Shown: piece after piece, positions 24,641 through 33,066 of the stretch | How positions within the stretch are numbered: the first letter of the stretch is position 1 | How the letters are laid out: every line of letters begins with the position of its first letter | DNA from: Streptomyces barkulensis | GTDB lineage: Bacteria > Actinomycetota > Actinomycetes > Streptomycetales > Streptomycetaceae | Assembly: GCF_002843305.1 (NCBI RefSeq) | Contig: NZ_PGSG01000115.1 | Span: forward strand, 1-64,000 | Length of the DNA stretch: 64,000 bases | Direction: 5' to 3' | The notes under the pieces: generated by a model | The model's input: the letters and a program-made list of their open reading frames with translations, nothing else | What the model was told of the DNA's origin: nothing | Database searches by the model: none | Made by a program: the position numbers and the translations under genes

Positions 24641-26259
24641 AGGGCTCCACCTACCGCCGCTGCTCGTGCCGCGACCCGAGAACCGGCAAGGAACTCGGCT
24701 CTTCCTGCCCCAGGCGCAACAGCAGGAACCACTGCACGTACTCCATACGCCAGGAGCTGCCACCCCGCGAGGACGGGGGCCGGCGCTCCTTCGCACGGGG
24801 CGGGTACAGCAGCCTCAGGGCGGCCCAGGCCGATCTCGACCACGTACGCGCCCTCCTCGGCCTCGCCGAGGCAGACGACCCCGAGGGCGTCCAGCTGATC
24901 GCCGAGATGCTGTCCGGGATCAGCCGCGACAAGCTGCCGCTCCCCGATGTAGAGGAGACGAGGCGGCGCCTCAACGCCGGCCAGGACCTCGTCGGCAGCC
25001 TCACCGTGGGTGAATGGCTGGATCGGTGGCTCGCCGGCAAGCGCATCCGGAAGTCAGGCATCAGCCGCTACGAGACCGATGTCCGCGTCCACCTCAAGCC
25101 GCGCATCGGGGACCGGCGCCTCGACCGGCTGCGCGTCAGCCACCTCAGCGAGATGTTCACCGCCATCACCGACGCCAACGCCGAGATCCTGGAGCAGAAC
25201 GCCCAGCGGCGCGCAGCGGTCGAAGAGTTGGCGACTGTGCCGTGGAAGGGCGCGGAGAACCGGGCCCGTCGCAAGGCCATGAAGGCGGCGATCGACGCCA
25301 TGCCGCCCTTCCGCCGCGTCACCGGACCCGCGACGCGCCAGCACATCAAGGCCACGCTCCGTGCCGCCCTGAACGACGCGATCGGCCGGCAGATCATCAC
25401 GTTCAACCCGGCGGCCCACGTCGAGATCGACCCCGTCCGCAAGCCGAAGGCCCTGGTGTGGACGGACGAGCGGGTCGCCCGGTGGCAGGAGACCGGCGAG
25501 AAGCCCTCCCCCGTCATGGTCTGGACGCCGGAGCAGACGGGTGCGTTCCTCGACTTCGTGGCCGAGGACCGGCTGTACGCCATGTGGCACCTGATCGCCT
25601 TCCGCGGCCTGCGCCGCGGTGAGGCGTGCGGCCAGCCCTGGTCGGAGACCAATCTCGACCGCCACTCCCTCACGGTCGCCGGTCAGCTCGTGCAGGACGG
25701 GTGGGGCGTGGAGGCGTCGGAGCCGAAGACCGACAGCGGCTTCCGCGTCGTGGCCCTGGATGACGACACCGTCGGCGTGCTGGAGCGGCACCGCAGGCAA
25801 CAGGAGGCGGACCGCGCGGAGTGGGGCTCCGCCTGGGTCGAGACCGGCCTCGTCTTCACCCAGGAAGACGGCTCCTGGCTGCACCCCGGCAAGGTCACCG
25901 ACCTCTTCGAGCGGCTTGTCGCGGCCTCCGGCCTCCCGCCGATCCGGCTGCACGATCTCCGGCACGGTGCGGCCACGCTCATGCTCGCCGCCGACATCGA
26001 CATCAAGATCGTGTCGGACACCCTCGGGCACAGCGACACCCGGATCACGCGGGACATCTACCAGAGCGTCCTCCCCCACGTCGGCAAGAACGCCGCCGAG
26101 GCCACCGCCAGACTCGTCCCCCTCCGACGCAAGGCGGAAGCGGAAGAGGCCGCGCGCAAGGCGGAGAAAGCCCGGAAGAAGGCCGAGCGAGCCAGGAAGA
26201 CCCAGGCCGAGGGCGAGAAGAAGAGCCCGAAGGCCAAGCGGAAGAAGCCCAGGAAGTAG
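24637..26259 (+). CDS. int: tyrosine site-specific integrase
   Basis: A 540-residue tyrosine recombinase. An N-terminal AP2-like arm-binding region with RRCSCRDPRTGKELG and paired Cys (about residues 5-30) precedes the SAM-like core-binding domain (about 125-260). The catalytic set is complete: Arg about 325 (AFRGLRRGE), HDLRH at about 437-441, His in LGHSDTR about 464 and Tyr about 474 (RDIYQSV). A Lys/Arg/Glu-rich tail of about 50 residues ends the protein. TTG 24637 has GGAGGA seven bases upstream and overlaps the XRE stop. The gene ends 130 bp from the 3' end of tRNA-Thr, the presumed attachment site. Confidence 0.9.
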   Translation: MKGSTYRRCSCRDPRTGKELGSSCPRRNSRNHCTYSIRQELPPREDGGRRSFARGGYSSLRAAQADLDHVRALLGLAEADDPEGVQLIAEMLSGISRDKLPLPDVEETRRRLNAGQDLVGSLTVGEWLDRWLAGKRIRKSGISRYETDVRVHLKPRIGDRRLDRLRVSHLSEMFTAITDANAEILEQNAQRRAAVEELATVPWKGAENRARRKAMKAAIDAMPPFRRVTGPATRQHIKATLRAALNDAIGRQIITFNPAAHVEIDPVRKPKALVWTDERVARWQETGEKPSPVMVWTPEQTGAFLDFVAEDRLYAMWHLIAFRGLRRGEACGQPWSETNLDRHSLTVAGQLVQDGWGVEASEPKTDSGFRVVALDDDTVGVLERHRRQQEADRAEWGSAWVETGLVFTQEDGSWLHPGKVTDLFERLVAASGLPPIRLHDLRHGAATLMLAADIDIKIVSDTLGHSDTRITRDIYQSVLPHVGKNAAEATARLVPLRRKAEAEEAARKAEKARKKAERARKTQAEGEKKSPKAKRKKPRK

Positions 26260-26349
26260 GGCCCGCCTGCCCCTCCGCTCACGCATCGCTCACGCGAGCC
26301 ACCCCACGACGCTCCGGCCGTGTGACGCGCCATGCCCCGAGCAGCAGAA

Positions 26350-26382
26350 AACCCCAGGTCAGAGGCTATCTGACCTGGGGTT
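26350..26382. terminator. 13-bp perfect hairpin between integrase and tRNA-Thr
   Basis: Arms 26350-26362 and 26370-26382 (AACCCCAGGTCAG and its complement) pair perfectly with a seven-base loop. Placed between convergent int and tRNA genes, it can end both. It lies only eight bases from the tRNA 3' end, so it may also be part of the recombined attachment site. Confidence 0.85.
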
Positions 26383-26389
26383 CCTCGGA

Positions 26390-26462
26390 GCCGCCTAAGG
26401 GAATCGAACCCTTGACCTACGCATTACGAGTGCGTCGCTCTGGCCGACTGAGCTAAGGCGGC
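26390..26462 (-). tRNA. tRNA-Thr (anticodon CGT)
   Basis: The 73-base minus-strand sequence folds into a full cloverleaf: acceptor GCCGCCT/AGGCGGC, D-arm GCTC/GAGC, anticodon stem ACGCA/TGCGT around CTCGTAA, and T-arm AAGGG/CCCTT around TTCGATT. The anticodon CGT reads ACG (Thr). CCA is not encoded. Its 3' end faces the integrase gene, the usual arrangement when an integrative element has used the tRNA 3' half as attB and restored it. Confidence 0.95.
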
Positions 26463-26513
26463 GATGCGTGCGGCGAACCGCAGCGCGCCCAAGTCTACAC
26501 AGTGCCCGGGGGT

Positions 26514-26539
26514 GCCCCGCACCGGATTCGGTGCGGGGC
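26514..26539 (-). terminator. 11-bp hairpin downstream of the peptidase gene
   Basis: GCCCCGCACCG at 26514-26524 pairs with 26529-26539 around GATT. It lies just past the stop of the minus-strand peptidase gene and upstream of the tRNA promoter. Confidence 0.75.
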
Positions 26540-26591
26540 GGGAATCAGGGGTCAGCGGACCAGGGGGCAGGGGGGCGGGGGGGGCAGGGGG

Positions 26592-28196
26592 TCAGGAGCA
26601 CTTCTTGCCGTCGGCGGGGACCTTCCCCCGCAGCAGGTAGGCGTTGACCGCCGAGTCGACGCAGTCGCTGCCACGCACGTACGCCGTGTGGCCGTCGCCC
26701 TCGTACGTCAGCAGGGTCGCCGAGGAGAGCTGCTCGGCCAGGCCCTGGGACCACTTGTAGGGGGTCGCCGGGTCCCGGGTGGTGCCGACGACCAGGATGG
26801 GGGCGGCGCCCTCGGCCTCGATGCGGTGGGGCTCACCGGTGGGCGGGTGCTGCCAGTACGTGCAGTTCAGGGCCGTCCAGGCGAAGTTGCGGCCGAAGAC
26901 CTCGGACGCCTCGCGGAAGTCCGGGACGGCCTTCTCGGCCTCGGCCTGGCTCTTGAAGGGGGCGGGCAGGTCCAGGCAGTTCACGGCGGCGTTGGCGTAC
27001 ATGATGTTGCCGTAACCGCCGTCGGCGCCGCGCTCGTAGTAGTCGTCGGCCAGCGACAGCAGCTCCGCGCCGTCGCCCTTCTGCGCGGCGGTGAGCGCCG
27101 AGCGCAGCTTCGGCCAGTAGTACTCGGTGTACATGGCGTTCAGCACGCCGATCGTGGCCAGCGACTCGGTCAGTTTCCGCGACTGGCCCGTGGCGAGCGG
27201 CCTGTCGTCCGTCTTCTCGAAGAAGGCGCTCAGGCGCTCGCCCGCCTCCTTGACGCTCCCGTTGCCCAGGGGGCAGTCGTCGAGCTTGACGCAGTCCTCG
27301 GCGAAGGCGGTGAAGGCGGTGTCGAACCCCGCGGTCTGGTCGAGGTTGAGCTGCTCGGCGGTGAGCGAGGGGTCCATGGCGCCGTCCAGGACGAGCCGGC
27401 CGACACGGGACGGGAAGAGCCCGGCGTAGGTGGCGCCGAGGTAGGTGCCGTAGGAGGCTCCGAAGTAGGTCAGCTTGTCATCACCGAGCACCTGGCGCAG
27501 GACGTCCATGTCGCGGGCGGCCTCGACGGTCGAGACATGGCCGAGCAGGTCGCCCTCCCGCTTCTCGCAACCCTCCGCGAACTTCTCGAAGGCCGCCGCC
27601 AGCTTGTCGATCTCGCCCTTGTCGTCGGGGGTGACGTCGGTGCGGACGTATTCGTCCATCTCCTTGTCCGTCAGGCACTCGATGGGCTCGCTGCGGGCCA
27701 CGCCGCGCGGGTCCATGCCGACGATGTCGTACCGGGCGCGCACCGGGGCCGGGTAGCCGACGCCCGCCGCGAGCTGAACGTAGTCGACGGCGGAGCCGCC
27801 CGGGCCTCCCGGGTTGACGTGCAGGGTGCCCAGCCGCTTTCCGGGGCCGGAGGCCTTCTTGCGGGTGACGGCGAGTTTCAGGTCCTCGGACTTCTTCGGC
27901 GCGGCGTAGTCCAGCGGCACCTTCAGCTCGGAGCACTGGAAGCCGGAGACGCCGCAGTCCTTCCAGCTCAGCTTCTGCTCGTAGTACGGCTCGAGGTTCG
28001 CCGGAATCGCCTCGGGCAGCGGCTGGAGCGGCTTGGCCGGACTGACCGCGCGGTCGTCCGAGGGGCGTGACGACGAACGGGAGGGCTCGGAGCCGCGCTC
28101 GGGCTCCGGATCGTCCGAACCGGAGCAGCCCGACAGCAACAGCGCGGCCGTCGCGAACGCGACGCCACCGGTACGGAGCAGACGCCTGGTGTCCAT
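26592..28196 (-). CDS. secreted tripeptidyl-aminopeptidase-like lipoprotein (SlpD/SlpE type)
   Basis: A 534-residue alpha/beta-hydrolase peptidase exported as a lipoprotein: basic n-region, hydrophobic h-region, lipobox LLLSGC (Cys about residue 24). The oxyanion segment HVNPGGPGGS (about 126-135), nucleophile elbow FGASYGTYLG (about 243-252, Ser in GxSxG) and late Asp/His (TRDPATPY, about 450, and YEGDGHTAY, about 495) complete the triad. It resembles the mycelium-associated Tap and Slp peptidases of Streptomyces, which release N-terminal tripeptides. It lies 75 bp downstream of the DNA polymerase delta' gene and ends at a hairpin. S. coelicolor has a gene of this type at the same position (recalled). 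Confidence 0.9.
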   Translation of the reverse strand: MDTRRLLRTGGVAFATAALLLSGCSGSDDPEPERGSEPSRSSSRPSDDRAVSPAKPLQPLPEAIPANLEPYYEQKLSWKDCGVSGFQCSELKVPLDYAAPKKSEDLKLAVTRKKASGPGKRLGTLHVNPGGPGGSAVDYVQLAAGVGYPAPVRARYDIVGMDPRGVARSEPIECLTDKEMDEYVRTDVTPDDKGEIDKLAAAFEKFAEGCEKREGDLLGHVSTVEAARDMDVLRQVLGDDKLTYFGASYGTYLGATYAGLFPSRVGRLVLDGAMDPSLTAEQLNLDQTAGFDTAFTAFAEDCVKLDDCPLGNGSVKEAGERLSAFFEKTDDRPLATGQSRKLTESLATIGVLNAMYTEYYWPKLRSALTAAQKGDGAELLSLADDYYERGADGGYGNIMYANAAVNCLDLPAPFKSQAEAEKAVPDFREASEVFGRNFAWTALNCTYWQHPPTGEPHRIEAEGAAPILVVGTTRDPATPYKWSQGLAEQLSSATLLTYEGDGHTAYVRGSDCVDSAVNAYLLRGKVPADGKKCS

Positions 28197-28271
28197 GACC
28201 TTGGAGCGTATACGGGCCGGAGCCGCCAGGGGGTGAGCCGCCGCCGGGGTCAGCGGTGGCCGAGGAGGAGG

Positions 28272-29501
28272 TCAGCCCGCGCGGAGCGCCACCGCCATCG
28301 CCTCAACGGCCAGCAGTGGGGCCACATTGCGCTCGATGGCGCGGCGGCACTCCAGTACCGCCTCCATGCGGCGCAGCGTCTGCTCCGGACGGGTGGAGGA
28401 GGCGATCCGCTCCACCGCGTCGCGGACGTCCTCGTTGGCGATCATCATCTGTGTGCCGAGCTGACGGACCAGCACGTCGCGGTAGAAGGCGGTGAGGTCG
28501 AGCAGGGCGAGATCGAGGGAGTCGCGCTGGGCGCGGGTGGCGCGGCTCTTCTGCCGCTTCTCCAGGTCCTTCATCACTCCTGCCGTACCGCGCGGCAGCC
28601 GGCCGCCCTCGGAGGCGCCGAGTGCGGCGCGCATCTCCTCGGTCTCCTTGGCGTCCGCCTCCTCGACGGCCTCCTTGGCGTCCTCGCCGGCCGCGTCGAC
28701 CAGTTGCTGGGCGGCCCGGAGCGCGTCGCCGATGTCGTCCATCCGGGTGGGCAGGGCGAGGACGGCCGCGCGGCGCGTACGGGCCCGCGCGTCGGTGGCC
28801 AGGCGCCGGGCCCGGTCGATGTGGCCCTGGGTGGCGCGGGCGGCGGCCACCGCCACGTCCGGCTCGATGCCGTCGCGCCGGATCAGCATGTCGGCGACGG
28901 CGTCCACCGGCGGTGTGCGCAGCACCAGATGGCGGCAGCGGGAGCGGATGGTGGGCAGGACGTCGTCGGCCGAGGGCGCGCACAGCAGCCACACCGTGCG
29001 GGCGGCGGGCTCCTCGACGGCCTTGAGGAGAGCGTTGGCGGCCTGCTCGGTGAGCCGGTCGGCGGTCTCGTGGATGACCACCTGCCAGCGGCCTCCGGAC
29101 GGGGAGAGCTGGGCGCGGCGCACCAGCTCTCGGGTGTCGCCGACCCCGGTGCTGAGCCCGGACGCGCGGACCACCTCGACGTCGGCGTGCGTGCCGATCA
29201 GCGCCGTGTGGCAGCCGTCGCAGAAGCCGCAGCCGGGTGCGCCGCCCAGGGCGCGGTCGGGGCTGACGCACTGCAGGGCGGCGGCGAAGGCACGGGCGGC
29301 GGTCGCCAGGCCGGAGCCGGGCGGGCCGGTGAACAGCCAGGCGTGGGTCATCGCCGAGCCGGAGAGCCCGGCCGGTCCCGGCGCCCGGTCCCCGTCCTCA
29401 CCGGAGGCGGCGGCCGTGACGTACGCGTCGGCGTCGCGCGCCGCCGCGGTGAGCTGTTCCACGACCCTGTCCTGTCCGACCAGGTCGTCCCATACGGCCA
29501 T
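28272..29501 (-). CDS. holB: DNA polymerase III subunit delta'
   Basis: A 409-residue clamp-loader subunit. It opens MAVWDDLVGQDRVVEQL, has a modified P-loop LFTGPPGSGLATAARAF (about residues 52-68, Leu in place of Lys as in delta'), and a four-Cys zinc module (CVSPDRALGGAPGCGFCDGC, about 78-97). Sensor segments EEPAARTVWLLC and CRHLVLRTPP follow (about 150-190). It loads the sliding clamp with gamma/tau and delta. ATG 29501 has GGAGGG upstream; the frame is open to 29648 only through repeat DNA. It sits downstream of tmk, as in S. coelicolor and M. tuberculosis. Confidence 0.92.
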   Translation of the reverse strand: MAVWDDLVGQDRVVEQLTAAARDADAYVTAAASGEDGDRAPGPAGLSGSAMTHAWLFTGPPGSGLATAARAFAAALQCVSPDRALGGAPGCGFCDGCHTALIGTHADVEVVRASGLSTGVGDTRELVRRAQLSPSGGRWQVVIHETADRLTEQAANALLKAVEEPAARTVWLLCAPSADDVLPTIRSRCRHLVLRTPPVDAVADMLIRRDGIEPDVAVAAARATQGHIDRARRLATDARARTRRAAVLALPTRMDDIGDALRAAQQLVDAAGEDAKEAVEEADAKETEEMRAALGASEGGRLPRGTAGVMKDLEKRQKSRATRAQRDSLDLALLDLTAFYRDVLVRQLGTQMMIANEDVRDAVERIASSTRPEQTLRRMEAVLECRRAIERNVAPLLAVEAMAVALRAG

Positions 29502-29570
29502 GTCCCGCCGCCCTCCCTCCGCGCGTCGCCCGAGCCGTCCGGCCCGGGTGGCCCATTCGGTCCGCTCAGT

Positions 29571-29636
29571 GCCGTCCGGTGCCGTCCGGTGCCGTCCGCC
29601 GTTCGGCGCCGGACGGCGCCGGACGGCGCCGGACGG
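29571..29636. repeat. 10-bp triplicate repeats forming a long inverted repeat
   Basis: GCCGTCCGGT is repeated three times at 29571-29598 (last copy imperfect), and its complement GGACGGCGCC three times at 29609-29637. The two arrays face each other across GCCGTTC and can pair over nearly 30 bases with two G-U positions. It sits between the tmk stop and holB start, so it may attenuate read-through. Confidence 0.8.
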
Positions 29637-29720
29637 CTTCCCCGCCATTGTTCCGCACTGCTGTGACAGCCGCGGACGGCCGGCCCGCGCCGCGCCCCGG
29701 CCCGCGGGCCCCGCGGGGCG

Positions 29721-32700
29721 TCAGCCCCGGCGGCCGCGTCGCCGGCCGTCCTCCTCGTCGTCGGTGAACTCCTGGTGGGGTCCGAGGAGTTCGTCGGCGA
29801 GGGTGGGCAGGTCGTCCATCGGCGTCTCCTCCGCCCACTCGGGGCGGCGGCGGGGACGGCCCGTCTCGTCGACCTGCGGCAGCTCCCGGGTGCGCTCCTC
29901 CTCCGCGGCGGGCGGGGCGGGCGGGGGCTCGGCGCCGGGCTCGTCCTTGCGCAGCGACCACGACGGGGCCTGCTCCCCGGGCGCCACCCGCGGCAGCGGG
30001 GTGGTCTCGTCCCCCGGGGCCGCTGTCGGCCCCGCCGGAGGAGCCGGGGGAGCCGGAGGAGCCGGGGGAGCCGGAGGAGCCGGGGGAGCCGGGGGAGCCG
30101 GGGGAGCCGGGGGAGCCGGGGGAGCCTGCTGCGGCAGGACGACCGTCTCCTCCGCGTCCGGCGAGACCCTCGGCAGGACGGTGGTCTCGTCGGCCTCGCT
30201 CCCGCCGTTTCCGGTGCCGGTACCGGCACCGGCACCCGGCGTCTCGTCCTTGCGCAGCGAGTGCCTGCGTCCCGCCTCCAGGGACTCCCGTCCCCGGCGG
30301 GCCGTCTCCTCCGCCTCGGCGGCCCTGCGGGCCTGCTCGGCGCGGAGCAGGGCCTCCTCGGCCTTGCGCTGCTTCTCCAGCCGGCGCTCCTCGGCCTCGG
30401 CCCGCAGCCGGGCCTCCTCCTCGGCCATGCGGCGCCTGCGCTCCTCCTCCTGGCGGCGGGCGCGCTCCTCGGCCTCCCGGCGGGCGCGCTCCTCCTCCGC
30501 CCGGCGGCGGGCCTCCTCGGCTCGCTGCCGGGCCTCCTCGGCCCTGCGCAGTTCCTCGCGGCGCCGGGCTTCCTCCTCCTCGCGCTTCCTGCGCTCCTCC
30601 TCCTCGGCGCGCAGCCGCTCCAGACGCTCCTGGCGCTCGCGCTCCAGGCGCTCCTCCTCGGCCTTGCGCGCGGCCTCCTCCTCCGCACGCCTGCGGGCCT
30701 CCTCCTCGGCCCTGCGGCGCGCCTCCTCACGGGCGGCGATCTCGGCCTCGGACAGCGGCAGCACCTGGTCGAGCCGGTGCCGCACCACCGTGGTGACGGC
30801 CTCGGGCTCCAGGCCCGCGTCCACCACCAGGTAGCGGGTGGGGTCGGCGGCGGCCAGGGCGAGGAAGCCGGAGCGGACCCGCCGGTGGAACTCGGCGGAC
30901 TCCGACTCCAGCCGGTCGGGCGCCTCGGTGAACCGCTCGCGGGCGGTCTCCGGGGAGATGTCCAGCAGTACGGTCAGATGGGGCACGAGCCCGCCGGTGG
31001 CCCAGCGGGAGATCCGGGCGACCTCCGTCGGCGACAGGTCGCGCCCGGCGCCCTGGTAGGCGACGGAGGAGTCGACGTAGCGGTCGGTGATGACGACCGC
31101 GCCGCGCTCCAGGGCCGGGCGGACGACCGAGTCGACGTGCTCGGCCCGGTCGGCGGCGTAGAGCAGGGCCTCGGCGCGGTGCGACAGACCGGCGGAGGAG
31201 ACGTCCAGCAGGATCGAGCGCAGCCGCTTGCCGATCGGGGTCGCGCCCGGCTCGCGGGTGACGACGACCTCGTGGCCCTTGGAGCGGATCCACTCGGCCA
31301 GCGCCTCCACCTGCGTGGACTTGCCCGCGCCGTCGCCGCCCTCCAGGGCGATGAAGAAGCCGGTGGGCGAGGGGGCCTGGAGCGGCTCGGCACCGCCGCC
31401 GAACGCCTCGCGCAGGTCGCGCCGCAGCGGTACGCCCTGCCGGTCGTCGAGGCGGACCAGGACGAGGGCCGCCACCGGCAGCAGCAGCGCGCCGGTCAGC
31501 ATCAGTGTGAAGGCCGCGCCGCCGTGGGCGAAGACGAAGTCGCCGCCGGCGACCCGGTGCGGACCGATGAGGGCCGCCAGCACGGGCGCGGCGACGGCCG
31601 CGAGCGCGACGGCGACGTGCACGGAGGCGTGCAGGTGGTCGGTCATCCGGGCGCGGCGGGACTCCTCGGTCTCCTCGTCCAGGAGGGTGTGCCCGGTGTT
31701 CGCGGCGACCCCGGCGGACAGGCCCGCGAGCAGGAGCAGCAGCAGTACGGCGGTGGTGTCGGGGGTCAGCCCGGCCGCGAGCAGGGCCAGGCCGGCCAGC
31801 GCGACGGACAGGGCGAGCAGCCGCCTGCGGGACAGTGCGGGCAGTACGCGCGGGGCCCGGCGCACCCCCGCGGCGGTGCCCGCGGTCAGTGCCAGGACGA
31901 ACAGCCCGAACAGGACCGGGCCGCCGCCCAGGTCCATGGCGTGCAGCACCGCGAGCGCGGCGGCCGCGGCGACCGCGGCGGCCACGCAGGCGCCGGTCAG
32001 GACGAGCAGCGGGGCGGCGCCGGTGCGGCCCCTGTCCACGGCCTTGCGGACGGTCTTTCCGTCGGCGCCCTTCTCCGGCCTGCCGGTGCGGGGGCGGCGC
32101 AGGCCCTCCAGCGGGGAGCGGGGGCGCGGGGTGTCGCCGCCGGGCAGGTGCAGGAAGTACAGCAGGGCGATCGACGCGGAGAACAGGCCGGCGGCGGCGT
32201 ACGACGCCAGTGCCGCCTGGTGGGTGGTGAACCACTCGATGCCCGCGCCCAGCAGGTTGCCGACCAGGGTGATCGCGACCAGTCCCGCGGCGGCCGCCGG
32301 GATGGCCAGGAAGCCCGTGCGCAGCCACAGGCGGCGCAGCGCGTCGTGGTGGTCCGGCAGGGGGCGCACCGCCGCGCCCTCGGGGGGCGGCGCGGGCAGC
32401 AGCGTGGGGGCGGCGCTGTCCTTGGCCACACCCCGGACCCGTTCGGCGACCCCGGTGAGGAAGACGGTGACCAGCAGGAACGCGAACGCCTGGTCGGGGG
32501 TCCAGTCGATCCACAGCGGCGCGACGATCATCAGCGCCAGCCGTACGCCGTCCGCCCCGATCATGGTCCAGCGGCGGTCGAGCACGCCGCCGGAGTCCGC
32601 GGTGAGGGAGGAGAGCGGGCCCAGCAGTACGGCGCCGAAGAGCAGGGTGGCCAGCAGCCGGACGGCGAGGACGGCGGCGACGGCGAGCGCCACGCCGCGG

Positions 32701-32939
32701 TAGCCGCCGCCCAGGACGGGGGCGCCTCCCATGGCCGGTACGGCGACGGCCGTCTGGAGGGCCAGCAGCACCAGGACCAGCAGGGCGAGTGCGTCGCCGA
32801 CCCCGCCGGCGAGCTGTGCGCCCCACAGCCGGCGCAGGGGGGCATGCCTCAGCAGGGCCCGTACGGCGCGCTCGCGGGAGTCCGCGGCCAGGGCGTCGGA
32901 GGTGGAGGACACGACCGGTGGCTGCTCTGCACGCGTCAT
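29721..32939 (-). CDS. tmk: thymidylate kinase fused to an MFS-like membrane domain
   Basis: A 1072-residue fusion. Residues about 20-480 form a multi-spanning transporter-like region with at least ten hydrophobic segments. A full thymidylate kinase follows: ALEGGDGAGKST (about 530-541), TREPGATPIG (about 560), DRYVDSSVAYQGAGR (about 617-631) and the ERF/RLE lid (about 660). A 160-residue charged coiled coil (Glu/Arg/Ala) and a Pro/Ala repeat tail (PAPPAPP units, 30035-30125) end the protein. The kinase makes dTDP from dTMP; the membrane part has no known partner role. Streptomyces homologues share this fusion (SCO3542, recalled). It lies between topA and holB, so DNA-replication genes are grouped. 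Confidence 0.9.
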   Translation of the reverse strand: MTRAEQPPVVSSTSDALAADSRERAVRALLRHAPLRRLWGAQLAGGVGDALALLVLVLLALQTAVAVPAMGGAPVLGGGYRGVALAVAAVLAVRLLATLLFGAVLLGPLSSLTADSGGVLDRRWTMIGADGVRLALMIVAPLWIDWTPDQAFAFLLVTVFLTGVAERVRGVAKDSAAPTLLPAPPPEGAAVRPLPDHHDALRRLWLRTGFLAIPAAAAGLVAITLVGNLLGAGIEWFTTHQAALASYAAAGLFSASIALLYFLHLPGGDTPRPRSPLEGLRRPRTGRPEKGADGKTVRKAVDRGRTGAAPLLVLTGACVAAAVAAAAALAVLHAMDLGGGPVLFGLFVLALTAGTAAGVRRAPRVLPALSRRRLLALSVALAGLALLAAGLTPDTTAVLLLLLLAGLSAGVAANTGHTLLDEETEESRRARMTDHLHASVHVAVALAAVAAPVLAALIGPHRVAGGDFVFAHGGAAFTLMLTGALLLPVAALVLVRLDDRQGVPLRRDLREAFGGGAEPLQAPSPTGFFIALEGGDGAGKSTQVEALAEWIRSKGHEVVVTREPGATPIGKRLRSILLDVSSAGLSHRAEALLYAADRAEHVDSVVRPALERGAVVITDRYVDSSVAYQGAGRDLSPTEVARISRWATGGLVPHLTVLLDISPETARERFTEAPDRLESESAEFHRRVRSGFLALAAADPTRYLVVDAGLEPEAVTTVVRHRLDQVLPLSEAEIAAREEARRRAEEEARRRAEEEAARKAEEERLERERQERLERLRAEEEERRKREEEEARRREELRRAEEARQRAEEARRRAEEERARREAEERARRQEEERRRRMAEEEARLRAEAEERRLEKQRKAEEALLRAEQARRAAEAEETARRGRESLEAGRRHSLRKDETPGAGAGTGTGNGGSEADETTVLPRVSPDAEETVVLPQQAPPAPPAPPAPPAPPAPPAPPAPPAPPAPPAGPTAAPGDETTPLPRVAPGEQAPSWSLRKDEPGAEPPPAPPAAEEERTRELPQVDETGRPRRRPEWAEETPMDDLPTLADELLGPHQEFTDDEEDGRRRGRRG

Positions 32940-33066
32940 CCCGCCAGCCTATCGGTCGGGGATACGGGGGCGGCGATGCGGCCGGAGGAGCGGCCGGGGA
33001 AGCTGATACGGACGGGCACGTGCGGAAGGTTCCCGCACGTGCCGTCCGTATGCCTGCCCCGCGGGG

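Noticed and set aside
29571..30125. CRISPR-like repeats
   Set aside because: Units are 9-10 bp, directly abutting, with no spacers; they are hairpin arms and Pro/Ala coding repeats. No CRISPR array or cas gene is seen anywhere in the window.
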